Both the position numbers and the translations under genes were made by a program. The notes under the pieces were generated by a model. It saw only the letters and a list, made by a program, of their open reading frames with translations, ran no database searches and was not told where the DNA came from. From Ectobius pallidus (taxonomy: Eukaryota; Arthropoda; Insecta; Blattodea; Ectobiidae), in contig CAXKWD010000007.1 of assembly GCA_964059195.1 (NCBI GenBank), positions 149,407,769-149,471,768 of the forward strand: a stretch of 64,000 nt of DNA. The letters run 5' to 3'. Shown here piece after piece: positions 10,341 through 22,165 of the stretch (position 1 is its first letter; each line of letters opens with the position of its first letter).

Positions 10341-10342
10341 TA

Positions 10343-10745
10343 CGAGGCGCATCCATAAAGTAACTTTCCCTGGGGCCGTTTACAGAAACAAAACACAATT
10401 TCAAGGGAATATTTATTGCAACAGACACAGCCAGCGTTCAGCTATTTTTCAACATATTCGCCACCGGAATTGAAACATTTGTCTTACCATGGCACCAACT
10501 TTTCAACAGCTGTGTCATAGAAGTCTGCCGCCAGGGATTTGAACCACTGTGTGGCAAACATCTTTGCCTCTCTGTCATTCGCTGTCATTTCTTTAGGCGA
10601 AGAAAATGATGGAAATCCGGAAGTCCGGACTGTAGGGTAGATGATTAAACACCTCCTAGCAAGTCTCCTGCAGAAGTTCGGCTGATCTCACTCCCAATGA
10701 TTTCCATCTTTTCCTACACCTCATGAAATTACAAAGAATGACAGA
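10343..10745 (-). pseudogene. Mariner transposase C-terminal remnant with one terminus
   Basis: The terminus ACGAGGCGCATCCATAAAGT (10343) is mariner-like. Read inward on the minus strand, the end of a mariner transposase is recognisable: a PYSPDF segment, then QWFKSLAADFYDTAVEKLVP, then CFNSGGEYVEK. These correspond to the region around the third catalytic Asp and the C-terminal W/YVEK signature. Frameshifts and stops interrupt it and the N-terminal two thirds is missing. Confidence 0.72.
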
Positions 10746-11040
10746 CAGACGAAGGTGGTGTTTTCTTCTAATTTAAAGGTCATTTGCAGAGCTATGGGCA
10801 ATGGATGCAACTTTGAACATATGAAATGTTTGCAGGACTTTGCACCTTTCATAAATTATGGTTTTGTTTAATTTTTCAGAGTGTTAATTTTAATATTTCT
10901 ACCTATCTGTTGGCAAACATAAGTTAAGTTGGCCGATTTGCCCATCAATATAACCTCAGAAATAAACGACTTAAATTGTTCCCCAGGGACAGTTTTTTTT
11001 AGTAATAAATTACTGTTGATAATTTTGGCACTTTGTAATG
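10746..11040. other. Intergenic, no gene seen
   Basis: AT-rich sequence between the mariner remnant and a SINE; nothing recognised. Confidence 0.5.
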
Positions 11041-11345
11041 TAAAGTAAAAAAAAGTAAAGTGATCCCTATACAGGCCATGGAGGCCCATAGATTGAGGCT
11101 CCTAGATTTTAGACAATGGGCACATGAAGGTGGGAAGGTTGGAAAAGGTTGTCAGCCTTACGCACCCCTAGGATTGCTCCTGGTACTCATTTCTGTTAGA
11201 GGCTGAATAGACCCCAGGGCCATAGTGCCACCAGAAGGATTAGGTCAATTGAAAAACTCAACGACCTCAGCGGGAATGGAACCCGCGACCTTCCGGTTTG
11301 TAGCGCTGCGCCTCAACCACTACGCTGCGGCGTACTCCTGTAATG
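11041..11345 (-). repeat. tRNA-derived SINE, about 300 bp
   Basis: On the minus strand the element begins near 11345 with a box-A-like GTAGTGGTTGAGGCGCAGCG and a near-consensus box B (GGTCGCGGGTTCCATTCCCG). It continues through a unique body with CCTAATCCTTCTGGTGGCAC and ends in TTTACTTTTTTTTACTTTA near 11041. Length, Pol III promoter and T/A-rich tail fit a tRNA-derived SINE. It has no coding capacity. Confidence 0.78.
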
Positions 11346-11810
11346 TAAAATATCCGAGCGATTAATATTTACCTCTAGGCCATGCATGATAGCCTATGAA
11401 AGAGTAGGTATTATTTACCTCCACGACCGCGCTTACAAATAATACAGGGCAGTTTGCCAATCGCAATATTTAATTTAGTTGCTTACAATGTTAAATACCT
11501 TTAAATGGATAAAAAATGTATATTTTTATTGTTATTTATTTATTTATTTATTTGTACTTTAAGACGCTACCTGATTAAGCACATGGTCGTGGTCGGAGGC
11601 AATTCAGAAATAAACGTATGCAGCCTTCAGTACATAAAGCTAGATCAAACTAGATCAAAGCTTAATAATTATATCCAATAAGAATTAATTATGGCCCGGG
11701 CGGCTTGGGTCGCTTAAATCCTAAATGGGAGAGGTAAAACAACGATAAAAAAAGAAAGAAAGAAGGAAAGAAAGAAAGAATTAATTATCACATTTTGGAA
11801 CCCCGGGTCA
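11346..11810. repeat. Low-complexity stretch and reverse copy of a dispersed repeat
   Basis: Contains (TTTA)n at about 11533-11553. A reverse-orientation copy of the 6950-7050 repeat lies at about 11690-11760, followed by (GAAA)n to about 11781. No gene seen. Confidence 0.6.
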
Positions 11811-11814
11811 GGCT

Positions 11815-12115
11815 GACTAAATCCATGAAATGGTCCGAGTGCATGGCTGTTTCTATGTTCAACAAGCTTCCATTAAATGTCCAGGATACTAACTTGAGTG
11901 TTTTTAAGAAAAGTGGCTAGTTGACAACCCTTTTTATGACATAAGGGAATATTTTGACAAGGTTGTAAACATATTTTAAGCTTTGTATCTATATATTCAG
12001 AACTTTTATCTTTTTATGTTTCGGGTAGTAACATGTTTTAACGTAATGTATTTTGACATTGTCCATAGCAACATATTATTGCTCATGACAATAAAGAATC
12101 AATCAATCATAACAT
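11815..12115 (+). pseudogene. LINE 3' end (reverse transcriptase tail plus 3' UTR)
   Basis: A frame reading FNKLPLNVQDTNLSVFKK continues, after a 1-2-nt frameshift, as WLVDNPFYDIREYFDK. FNKLP followed by FK...WL...PFY is the C-terminal pattern of CR1/Jockey-like LINE proteins. The 3' UTR ends in AATAAAG and a short (AATC)n tail near 12110, as in LINEs that end in microsatellites. Only this 3' fragment is present, consistent with 5' truncation on integration. Confidence 0.68.
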
Positions 12116-12890
12116 AAGTACATAAATATAGGAACAAATGCAATGTGGATTCTATTTTCATTACATGCCACCTTCACGAATATATTTGAATCAGCCAATC
12201 AAATTCAATAAACTACAATGACGTCATACTGGCAGATTATGTGGTAGAAATGGATTTATTTATTTCTACTTGAAATAACAAATAGAATGAAATGGGCAAC
12301 TAAATTTTCTTATCTTGAATGTAATATAATTCAATAGAAAACTACATTTTCCAATAAGAAGCAAATAAAAGACAGACAATAACTTTAAAAAAAGTCACAT
12401 GACTATGACGTAATAGCACGGCAAAGACTACTTGTTTCAAGCTATTTTTAGTGCGCCGCGTCAGAGTGCAGTTATCATTAATGGCGTATGGCGTTACAAA
12501 ACTTGTGGAGTAAATGCTTAGGTTTCATTCGTTTAATAATTGAATGTGGATGCTTATGTCGAATAAAGTTAGTGTAAGTGTAGTAAAAAACTAGTTTGTA
12601 AAGTGATACAGTTTACTATGAGAACAAGACGTGAAGAACTGAGGTGGAACAACTCGTGAATTAACATAGGAAAGGGATTAAGGTAAATGTCCAGCCCTAT
12701 CTCCTTAGCATTTCAGTTTTAATTCTTACTAAATGAAACAACGTTAAAAATGTATCCCTAGGTGCAAGGATTATAATTAGGCCCGAAAGGCGGCCGGTGC
12801 GTGAGGTTGACTACCTTCCCTCCTCCATGTACCGAATTTCTAAAAATTTGGGAGCCTCAACTTCCTGGAATCCACGGGGCCTCTATCTTT
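12116..12890. other. Unassigned segment
   Basis: No open frame is convincing. The 12400-12680 part is less AT-rich, with a TGACGTAA (CRE-like) word at about 12406-12413 and GCGCCGCGTCAGAG at about 12453. It ends in AAGGTAAATG, which could be a splice donor. It could be a non-coding first exon and promoter of an unseen plus-strand gene, but nothing else supports that. Confidence 0.25.
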
Positions 12891-12893
12891 TGC

Positions 12894-14117
12894 GGCAAAA
12901 GATAGATTTACGCTGCACCCCAGCCAAGCTCCGCCGTTTTGTTAGGTTAGGAACGTTTACGTTAGTTTAGGAGCAATATACTGAATAGCACGAGGTTTAT
13001 TATGTTTCATATTGAATTTCTTCTGTGACGAAACCCTAAACCCCACCTTCCCAGGCAGGCCTCATTAGAGAGGAACCTAGGGTACAGCATAAAACTATTT
13101 TTTCCCTTTTTGGCTTTTATATATTAACTTAAGAGGAATCTGGGATGCTGTGCGGTCCAGACGAAAAATAGTCCAGATAACCAAGACTGCAGTCGTTAAG
13201 ATATCTTCATTTAATTATCTAATGGTATAATAGATAAAAATATTTCATGGTAATCATCACGTGCGGGGTTCGATTCGAGGTCCGGATAAAGGGAATTTTA
13301 TATTTCATTAATAGGTTTCGACCGCGTGCATGATCTAGTGGTTAGTATTGCTGACTTTGGATCCGCAGGTCTGGGATCGATCCTCTGATTTTTCTGAGAT
13401 ACGAAGGTCTGGAACGGGTGTACTCAGCCCCATGATACAAACTGAGGAGTTATTTAATAAAGGAATAGCTGCTTCGGTTCAGTAAGTCAGCAATCACGGC
13501 CATGGGATTCGGCATGCTGACCAAATGCCCCTAATCTGTCATCTGCCTATGGCAAGTTAAGTAGCGGTCAGGTGGCAGGCCCAGACCCTTAAAGGGATGT
13601 AGAGCCATGGAGTTTAGTTAATTTTTTTTGATGGGTTGTCGTGTTTAAGGACCCCATCACCTTCGTCATCATCTCATCGGGTTAATGTAGCTCCGTGTAA
13701 AAGATGTTTCAAATTAAAAATGGAAAATGGGGTCACAGACCCGCCAAGCCGGGGGGGGGGGGAGGTAGTGGTGGTGTTAGACTTAAAAAAAAAATCCAGC
13801 CTTCAGGAGATACCACACGAAGATTTGCGACGATTTCCTCTAACTTTTAATTTTGTATATGACATTCTTATTCTAAGAGCTAATACTTTTATTAGAAACT
13901 TTTTAGGAAAAAATAGTTTTATGCTGCACACTAGGCTCCTCTCTAATGGGGCCCGCCTGGGAAGGTGGGGTTTAGGGTTTCGTCACAGAAGAAATTCAAT
14001 GTGAGACATAATAAACCTCGTGATATTCAGTATATTGCTCCTAAACTAACATAAAAGTTCCTAACCTAACAAAACGGCGGAGCTTGGCTGGTGCGCAGCA
14101 TAAATCTATCTTTTGCC
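12894..14117. mobile_element. Long-inverted-repeat (foldback-like) element
   Basis: The left arm (about 12894-13104) and right arm (about 13908-14117) are inverted copies of each other over roughly 210 bp with scattered mismatches. Both outer ends read GGCAAAAGATAGATTTA. The arms contain matching landmarks such as AAAACGGCGGAGCTTGGCTG and GAAGGTGGGGTTTAGGGTTT on the right, in inverted order on the left. The roughly 800-bp interior contains a SINE (13318-13630) and a G13 run near 13750. No transposase is present. I could not find a clear target duplication, partly because the left flank itself repeats CTATCTTTTGC in inverted form. Confidence 0.72.
13318..13630 (+). repeat. tRNA-derived SINE nested in the inverted-repeat element
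   Basis: The head GATCTAGTGGTTAGTATTGC (box A) and GGTCTGGGATCGATCC (box B) are tRNA-like. The body runs to TAGAGCCATGGAGTTTAG and a T-rich end near 13630. It is on the plus strand, non-coding, and a different family from the SINE at 11041-11345. Confidence 0.7.
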
Positions 14118-15423
<1,306 letters not shown>

Positions 15424-15469
15424 AAATTTTTAAATCGATTTTCGAGTTAAGCTCCAGTTCGATACATTA

Positions 15470-16415
15470 AGCAGGGCGTACGGAAGAACACAGATCTAAA
15501 GTTTGAAAAGCATATGTGAAGGAATATCAGAGTAGCGTTATTTGTCAAAGCTACCTGTATTGCAACTTCCAAACCAGTATATGAACTCTGCAAAACAATA
15601 CCTGTATGTTGTCATGAGAACTGATTTGCATTTGATAAATTCTTTCTAATATAGTCTATTACCATAAAATAGGCACTAAAGTTGGCATTACTCCGGTACC
15701 GGTCAACCGATTTGGTCTAATATCAGTAGGCTTCTTCCCATGGACGTTGTAAATGCGTATACCAAGTTTCATGAATATCCGATAAACGTGTTTGAGTTAT
15801 CGTGAGTACAGACACACGGTCAGACAGACACACGGTCAGACAGACACACGGTCAGACAGACACACGGTCAGACAGACACACGGTCAGACAGACACACGGT
15901 CAGACAGACACACGGTCAGACAGACACACGGTCAGACAGACACACGGTCAGACAGACACACGGACAGACAGACACACGGACAGACAGACACACGGACAGA
16001 CAGACACACGGACAGACAGACACACGGACAGACAGACACACTGACAGACAGACACACTGACAGACAGACACACGGACAGACAGACACACGGACAGACAGA
16101 CACACGGACAGACAGACACACGGACAGACAGACACACGGGCAGACAGACACACGGGCAGACATACACACGGGCAGACAGACACACGGGCAGACAGACACA
16201 CGGGCAGACAGACACACGGACAGACAGACACACGGACAGACAGACACACGGACAGACAGACACACGGACAGACAGACACACGGACAGACAGACACACGGA
16301 CAGACAGACACACGGACAGACAGACACACGGACAGACAGACAGACAGAGAAGCAAACAGCTTAGGAAGACAATCCCGTCCAGCCCACAATCTCATAAAGT
16401 ACCATTCTGGCACTT
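15470..16415 (-). repeat. Dispersed repeat 'X' copy containing an expanded minisatellite
   Basis: On the minus strand the copy starts near 16415 with TGCCAGAATGGTACTTTATG and ends near 15470. The text around 15700-15800 (complement of GATAACTCAAACACGTTTAT and ATGAAACTTGGTATACGCAT) also occurs in the copies at 34210-34590 and 52150-52330. In those copies the short tract between the two parts is only a few CTGTCCGT units. Here that tract has grown into the 33-copy array at 15811-16340. The element's class is unknown. Confidence 0.75.
15811..16340. repeat. 16-bp minisatellite, about 33 copies
   Basis: Tandem units of CAGACAGACACACGGN run for about 530 bp. By the base before CAG they form blocks: about 9 GGT units, 5 GGA, 2 with CTGA, 4 GGA, 5 GGG, then 8 GGA. 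Because 16 is not divisible by 3 and the units contain no stop, all three frames on the minus strand and at least two on the plus strand stay open. That explains the spurious 130-190-codon reading frames here. Confidence 0.97.
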
Positions 16416-16424
16416 AATAATATA

Positions 16425-16530
16425 TCATTCGAGATGGTAGCATCTTGAACTTCCATTCAGTATGTCCCGGGTTCAAATCCCGTAAATGGGGTTATTTCAT
16501 GGTTTCCCCGGTGGTAAAGATACATGCCGA
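16425..16530 (+). repeat. tRNA-like SINE head
   Basis: GAGATGGTAGCATCTTGAAC (box A region) is followed by a strong box B, GTCCCGGGTTCAAATCCCG (about 16463-16481), then GGTTTCCCCGGTGG. This is consistent with a short tRNA-derived SINE fragment. Confidence 0.55.
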
Positions 16531-16771
16531 AGGATATTTACATACCATGAATCATCCTCAACATTTCATACTGTATCTTATTCATTAAAAATAATATCAA
16601 TTCAAATTTAACAGACGTAAAAAAACAATAGAAACAGTGGCACATCAGTATTTACATAGCCTACTGGTATATCAGAACCTGAACTCCTGATATGGCCTCG
16701 ATGCTCAAAGGAATAAAAATAAAGCTTAATTAAAAAAATATAAGTATATAGGTACAGTATATAGGTATATT

Positions 16772-17118
16772 CAGTAGAACTCCAACTATCGGGATTATTT
16801 GGGACTGGACCCGATATCCGGATAAGCAAACATCCGGATAATTGGATAAATCATGAACGAGAGTCATTTCTTAAAAAAAAATCTAAATTGTACAGTACTA
16901 TACTTACATAAAGTGCAACATCATGAACATATCAGTCGGTTATTTTGCTGACAATCTGACAATTTTATTGGCTAAAAGTTTTTTTTTCGCAAATAATCGG
17001 CCTTGGAAGAGGGATTTCCATTGCTCGCTGCTGCAGAAACCACTTGAATACGGCCTCAAAGCTATCCGGATAATTGGCGATCCGGATAGATGGAGTTCGG
17101 GTAATTGCAGTTCTACGG
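16772..17118. mobile_element. pogo/Tigger-type MITE
   Basis: The left end CAGTAGAACTCCAACTATCG and the complement of the right end (CCGTAGAACTGCAATTACCC) form terminal inverted repeats. The interior repeats ATCCGGATAATTGG in both orientations near both ends, as pogo-like elements do. A TA follows the right end; the left flank TATATT is only a degenerate match. At 347 bp it has no room for a transposase. Confidence 0.65.
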
Positions 17119-17668
17119 TATTTATAATTCTATGACACGTTAAAATTCAATATGAGTTTCTTCAATATTAGTAGCTTCTTCGTTTTCTCAAACTTACCTT
17201 GATGAACATGGTACAATGTAATGTTTACATGGTCATGTAAACTGCGATTCAATGCGATTTGAATTCGTTAAAGTGTCAAGGTCAATACGGCTAGAAAGTG
17301 GAAAGGAGTCTTACTCAGAATGTAGGATATAGATATTTTTAATAATATATTCTCATTCACAACCAAATCAAAATTTCATTCTTTATTTACATTCTGTTAC
17401 TAAATAGGATAAAAATAGAGCTGTTTACATAAAGTAAATAAATAAAACATTATTTTAAAAACTAAGTGTTTATAAATCAGTTCTGTTAATACAGATATCT
17501 TTGGTTTCATTTACATTGCATACATCGTGTTTGGTATATTCTATATCTAGGATAGTGTCAAGTTAATGAAGAATAGATGAAGATGAAGAAAATAAAAAAT
17601 GTATTTCACAGGAATGAATGTGTTAGGGGCTGGCATAACAGACACGGAATTAATACCTATTTCTGGCT
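17119..17668. other. Intergenic, no gene seen
   Basis: AT-rich, with no recognised repeat or coding sequence. Confidence 0.5.
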
Positions 17669-18922
17669 CAGGTGTTCCTAACTGGTGGTCCGCGGGCTGC
17701 AATGCGGCTTTAGAGGCGGCGAAGTTAAGATAAATAATATATTAATATAGTGTACTTTCTATTAAATTATATTATATTGTTCTTGAAGAAACGGACAGGG
17801 CTTGTGGAGAAAGAAACGATTTCAAAATTCATTAATAAGCATTCAGTTTTATTTAAATATATTTAGGTATTCTAATTTGTTTATTCGTTTATTGCGTAAT
17901 TTTAGAAGTTCAAGTAAAGTTAAAGAACACAACTAAGAATGTTTATGTAAAATATGTAAATGATGTAAGAAAAATAAAGTTACTTCAAGACATTTTAAAA
18001 AGGTCTTAAAATGCAAAAAAATTATATATCAATTTTTCTTTATTTTAGCTCATTACTTACAATTTGTCTAATTTTATCATGGGTAATTCAACGAGGGATT
18101 ACGAATTTATCTGGTACCAAAGCGAAGGAGATTGCTGAGTGCAGGTGTTTTGCTTCAACATGATAACACCCGTCCTCATGCTCCTCGTGCAACAATGAAA
18201 ACCGTAGACGACAGATTTGGGACCATCAGATTTCCACATCTTTTGTTCATTGGAGGATCACCTTGGAGGGCAGAACTTCAAGTCTGATGAAGACGTCCAA
18301 TCGGCGGTGCACGAGTGGCTACAGCGTCAACCAAAATAATTTTTCTCACGCGGTATCGAAGCACTTCCTCTCAAATGGTGTAAGTGCATTGTGCTGGGAG
18401 GGGACTATGTAGAAAATAATGTACAAGCAAGCATTCTTCTTGCAATAAAATAGTGGAAAAAATTAATTGCGCTTTTCATTTGATTCTCCCTCTTAGATGA
18501 GCCTCAGTCAGTCGGTCTTTTTCTGACACAACATTTTCGAAGCTTCAAGAAAAAACACTTGCTCACGTACATAATGAAGATGCAAACATGATAACCTTCT
18601 GGGCACGAGAATTAAAAATTTGGAAACTTGATTTCGGTCAGGACTTGTAGAATTCAGGTACTGAGACCTTAAGAAACAACAATTTAGTGTTAATAATTTT
18701 TGCTGAATGCCCGGTTTTAAGTCCACAGTAAATGGAATAATGAAATTATCCAAGGCTTGTCAAATACTGAAAGTCTTTGAAGTTCTGTTAAAATTCACGA
18801 TGGAGTCAATCGAGTAAGCGGTCGAGTAAGAAATATATAGTTTTCTCCTTTCATGTCCGCGTACAGATTGAACTTGATTGAAGACCGCATATGGCCCGCG
18901 GGCCTTACTTTGCCCATCGCTG
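17669..18922. mobile_element. Possible composite of two hAT-like ends around a mariner fragment
   Basis: The left boundary CAGGTGTTCCTAACTGGTGG followed by TCCGCGGG is the usual head of hAT MITEs. The right boundary reads GGCCCGCGGGCC then TTTGCCCATCGCTG. The two ends share a GGTCCGCGGG/GGCCCGCGGG core but otherwise differ. The flanking octamers (TTCTGGCT and GTTTAGGG) do not match. It may be two truncated elements rather than one. Confidence 0.4.
18100..18480 (+). pseudogene. Mariner transposase remnant
   Basis: Reads LLQHDNTRPHAPRATMKTV, which is the QHDNARPH signature holding the second catalytic Asp. Across a deletion and frameshifts it continues as SDEDVQSAVHEWLQRQPK and CKCIVLGGDYVEK, the standard mariner C-terminus. 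The segment with the third catalytic Asp (normally YSPDLAPSD) is missing and frames change at least twice. It is a 5'-truncated, inactive copy on the plus strand. Confidence 0.85.
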
Positions 18923-19358
18923 GTTTAGGGTAATATTTTAGGATGGATGCCATATCTGTTATGCAAGCATTGAATGATATGAAATGACATTCACTGGCAA
19001 TAATAGTATTATCGATTTGTTTCAGGTATAGAGACACAGCAGTGTAAGGAACTACAAAATGTAAGTAGCCTATGTTATCAGTATCACAACTTAGAAAATT
19101 GCTTAGAACTTAATTGACTAGATAACAATATTTATGACTAGAAATCCTTTGGAGTTGTACTTACTGAGAACAGTTTTGGGGAAAATTTCATAGTTGCACG
19201 TATATTTTCTGCAACCGTCTTTCTTGTAAACTTAGTCTTCATGACTTTTTACTTAGGTTATCATAAGACAGGCTAGCTTTCCATACGTTTTATGAGTTTG
19301 GGTTAGGTTATTTTCATGTAAATTAGGTTCTGGTGTGATTATGTTAGTTTATATTACC
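18923..19358. other. Intergenic, no gene seen
   Basis: No repeat or exon recognised. Confidence 0.5.
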
Positions 19359-20011
19359 CAAGGGCCCGGATTTTGATGTTCTAAAGATAGCCTACTTTTA
19401 AAATAACATTAACATGACTACAAAAATACAAAGAAAGGCCCAAAAACTAAAAAAAAAAAAGAAAATTCTTATGAAATACTAGCTTATTCATCAAATTTGA
19501 GTCCATTCTACATTCATGTTGTTGGTCCAATTATTATAGGCTTGTAATTAGTTAGTTGGCACATACGGTTAAATGCAAACGGCAAACACCATATATCTGT
19601 ATCCAATTTTTTTTCTCTTTCGTAGTTTTACCTCTCCCTTCTGTATCCAAATTAAAATTATAAAATGATGTATTTATTTATGCTTATTTAGAGTTCCTAT
19701 AATATTCAATGTAGCCTAAATAAATACAGAAAAAACTTTACATAATGCGAGAAACAATACAAAATAAGTAAATTTTTAAAAATCCCTAAAAATATTAATT
19801 GTTGAAAAAAGACTGTAAAAGAACAAAAAGACCAAATAATGATACTACATTTTTTAAATGACCTAAAAATAAAAATGGAGGAAAATGACCGAAAATATCC
19901 TAAAAATTACCAATTTTATAATCTCGCAGTCATGATCAGAATACCTGTTCTAGTGGGCAACGTCCACTGTTCCAGTTAAAAAATGAGATGTCATCAAAAT
20001 CTGGGCCCTGG
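19359..20011. mobile_element. hAT-like MITE
   Basis: Inverted ends: CAAGGGCCCGGATTTTGATG on the left and the complement of CCAGGGCCCAGATTTTGATG on the right. The flanking octamers ATATTACC and CAATAACC agree at 5 of 8 positions, so the target duplication is weak. The interior is A/T-rich with many AAAAATGACC-type words and no protein. Confidence 0.65.
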
Positions 20012-20645
20012 CAATAACCAAGCAAAATTAGAAATATCACGACTTACCATTTTTAAAAGGCGATAAATTCGAAATGATATACCGCATTTCGCACATCTCA
20101 GTTTCATCAGATTACGGTTTCAAATTACCTCCAGTCTTTATCATCGCAAGCTCTGATAAAAAAAAAGCTTAGTCTATGGCTGAAGCTTTCGCTCAAGCAT
20201 AACGTAGCTAAGTCTCTTGTATTTTATGCCATTTCATATACATTTTAAAAATCTGCAATTTTCTGGAGTTATATTATTATGTAATTTTACTTCCAGTATT
20301 GAATTTCTTGTAAGCTTGCGTGTTTGCTTTCTGTTTTATAAATGGAGGATTCTTCAACGTTTCTGTTCGGGGACAGTTTTTACATCTAATTGGGATCGTT
20401 TTGTGGAAAATAAATACTGAACAAAATTATTCGTTGCAGTGCTTAAAGAGAAGTCATATAACGTTTGAAATTGGGATACCTTCAAGTTCAATATTGAGAG
20501 ATCCAGATGTGTTTACTTTATCTGCAGTCATCTTGTGGACTTTTATTTTCACTGAGTATCTTAGATTCTTCAAGTAATATCACCTTCGATATCTATAGAT
20601 AAACTAACTTCTGATATCTAGAGTCAGATACAATTCTATTTATTA
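20012..20645. other. Intergenic, downstream of Fer1
   Basis: No gene recognised. Contains a second minus-strand AATAAA (complement of 20542-20547) that could serve as an alternative polyadenylation signal for Fer1. Confidence 0.4.
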
Positions 20646-20651
20646 TTTATT
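20646..20651 (-). promoter_or_regulatory. Candidate polyadenylation signal for Fer1
   Basis: This is the first AATAAA met on the minus strand after the Fer1 stop codon, about 755 nt downstream. A T-rich stretch is adjacent. If used, the 3' UTR would include the hairpin element at 20918-21123. The hexamer is common by chance in AT-rich DNA. Confidence 0.4.
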
Positions 20652-20917
20652 TTTGAGAGAATACGGATTTTGTAGTTAGCTTTGCTCTTACGGTGTTCAT
20701 GTTTCAATACGGTCAGCAATTGACGGGTCCACAAGATTACATTCTAAGTCCTAAAGTAAGTCCTAAAGGTTCATCACGTTCTGGAGGGGAACTCTTCAGG
20801 AGTACAGTACACACTTTTCCGTTAAGAGTTCGGTTCGTAGTTCGATGTCAAGAATGTCCGTAGATTTCCCATAGCTGTTCGGATGAGAAATTTGGCCCGT
20901 TGACATTCTCATGTTTG

Positions 20918-21123
20918 TAGAAAATCTTCTCGGGTTTGCAGCCAGGTGAGAAGTTTGTTGTGGTCCAACGTTTCCGAGGCTGACGCTGCCTCCATCCTCA
21001 GGGAATCCTCAGGGATGGAGGCAGCGTCAGCCTCGGAAACGTTGGACCACAACAAACTTCTCACCTGGCTGCAAACCCGAGAAGATTTTCTACATAAGAT
21101 TCGCCAGGAAAGCCTCAAATCTT
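20918..21123 (-). mobile_element. Palindromic retroposon-like insertion with 15-bp target duplication
   Basis: The 15-mer ACATTCTCATGTTTG flanks the segment as a perfect direct repeat (20903-20917 and 21124-21138). Inside are two perfectly complementary 81-nt arms (20917-20997 and 21013-21093) around a 15-nt loop. They are followed by a roughly 30-nt unpaired tail containing ATTCGCC, GGAAA and TCAAA. A related tail follows the hairpin at 32361. A long variable target duplication points to target-primed retroposition rather than a cut-and-paste transposon. It lies 283-489 nt past the Fer1 stop. Element strand is uncertain; minus is given because Fer1 would transcribe it that way. Confidence 0.85.
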
Positions 21124-21405
21124 ACATTCTCATGTTTGCTCAGTATCTTGCATGGAGATCTTCACATCTTCAGATCTTTTGCACTGCAATTCGATTCGTA
21201 GTTCGTAATGAAATTCCGCAGAATTCACATAGAGAAGGTAGATTCATTGTAGTCCACACTACAGTTAGTTGCTTTTATGGGGTTTGACAGTGTTCGCACG
21301 TTTTTCCGATTGTTCGTTTTCCTTTTCGGTTCGCTGTTAGGAGTTCCACAGATCTCAAAATCGAGGGAGATTATGGGCCAGTTCTTGGGGTTCCACAGGG
21401 CTCGC

Positions 21406-21566
21406 TTAGCTGTCCATGGAGAAGGCAGGACCGTTATGGTTCATGCTCTTGGTAGAGCGCGGGTCCTCAGGGGTCCACACCTTTGCGAACATAATACCGT
21501 TGCAGCCATTCTCTTTGTTGCTGGACCATGACAAGGAGTGGGCCGTGAACGGGGACCCGTAGCCCC
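21406..21566 (-). CDS. Fer1: Fer1 coding exon 3 (RBPJ-contact motifs, stop)
   Basis: The acceptor TTTGTGTTTCAG precedes GGGGCTAC. The two leading bases complete Gly184 from the phase-1 donor of exon 2. The exon then reads [13 protein letters not shown] and, after 13 residues, [10 protein letters not shown], finishing FSMDS and TAA. The matching phase, the polypyrimidine-containing acceptor, the GC-rich coding island in AT-rich DNA, and two family-specific motifs in the right order make this exon secure even though it lies 11.75 kb from exon 2. Confidence 0.95.
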
Positions 21567-22130
21567 CTGAAACACAAACACAGGGTGGTTTCCATAGTCA
21601 CAAAGATAACTTAGACACAATAAAGACAATGATTAATAGCGATATCTAAAGTATATTTTTATTAATTTTCTATGGTATCATAGTTACCAGAGCTTAGTGC
21701 ACGAAGCTAGCTCAGTTACACATACTATTGAATTTTGGGTTGTGTAAATAGCATATTAATTCAAGGTTAGTCTTGTGAATGGAAATTATATTATTATTGG
21801 ATAAGAATTAATATCCAATGAAAATAAATAAATACATCAGTAATTAATAATTGGAGACAATTAACATTTAATAGAAATTATATTAATTCATAGTTTGATA
21901 GCCAGTCAGTCTCAGAAATTAAAATTAGTATAACAATTTTTAATTGGATAACACATACTATACAATCAACAATAATACATATTTTTATTATTGTTGTTAT
22001 TATAATCTTCTTCAACCGAACAGCATAGACGCAGGTCCTCCCTCTATGAAAATGGACAGGGAACCTTTGAGGTAGGATTTAAGTCTATCCAATCTGCCAG
22101 TTTCCTTTTGTGAGTTATGAAATGTACCAA

Positions 22131-22165
<35 letters not shown>

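Noticed and set aside
15792..16413. Long reading frames of 130-190 codons on both strands
   Set aside because: They lie over the 16-bp minisatellite, which lacks stop codons in most frames; the translations are pure repeats of the array.
17669..18922. Single intact hAT element
   Set aside because: The two ends belong to different-looking families and the flanking octamers do not match, so one clean insertion is not supported. Listed only as a possible composite.
20917..21093. Functional hammerhead ribozyme
   Set aside because: The conserved CTGANGA core is not present; only a loose resemblance remains.
20909..21287. Two frames on opposite strands encoding almost the same peptide (LLWSNVSEADAAS)
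   Set aside because: This is a direct consequence of the perfect palindrome at 20917-21093, not a conserved protein.
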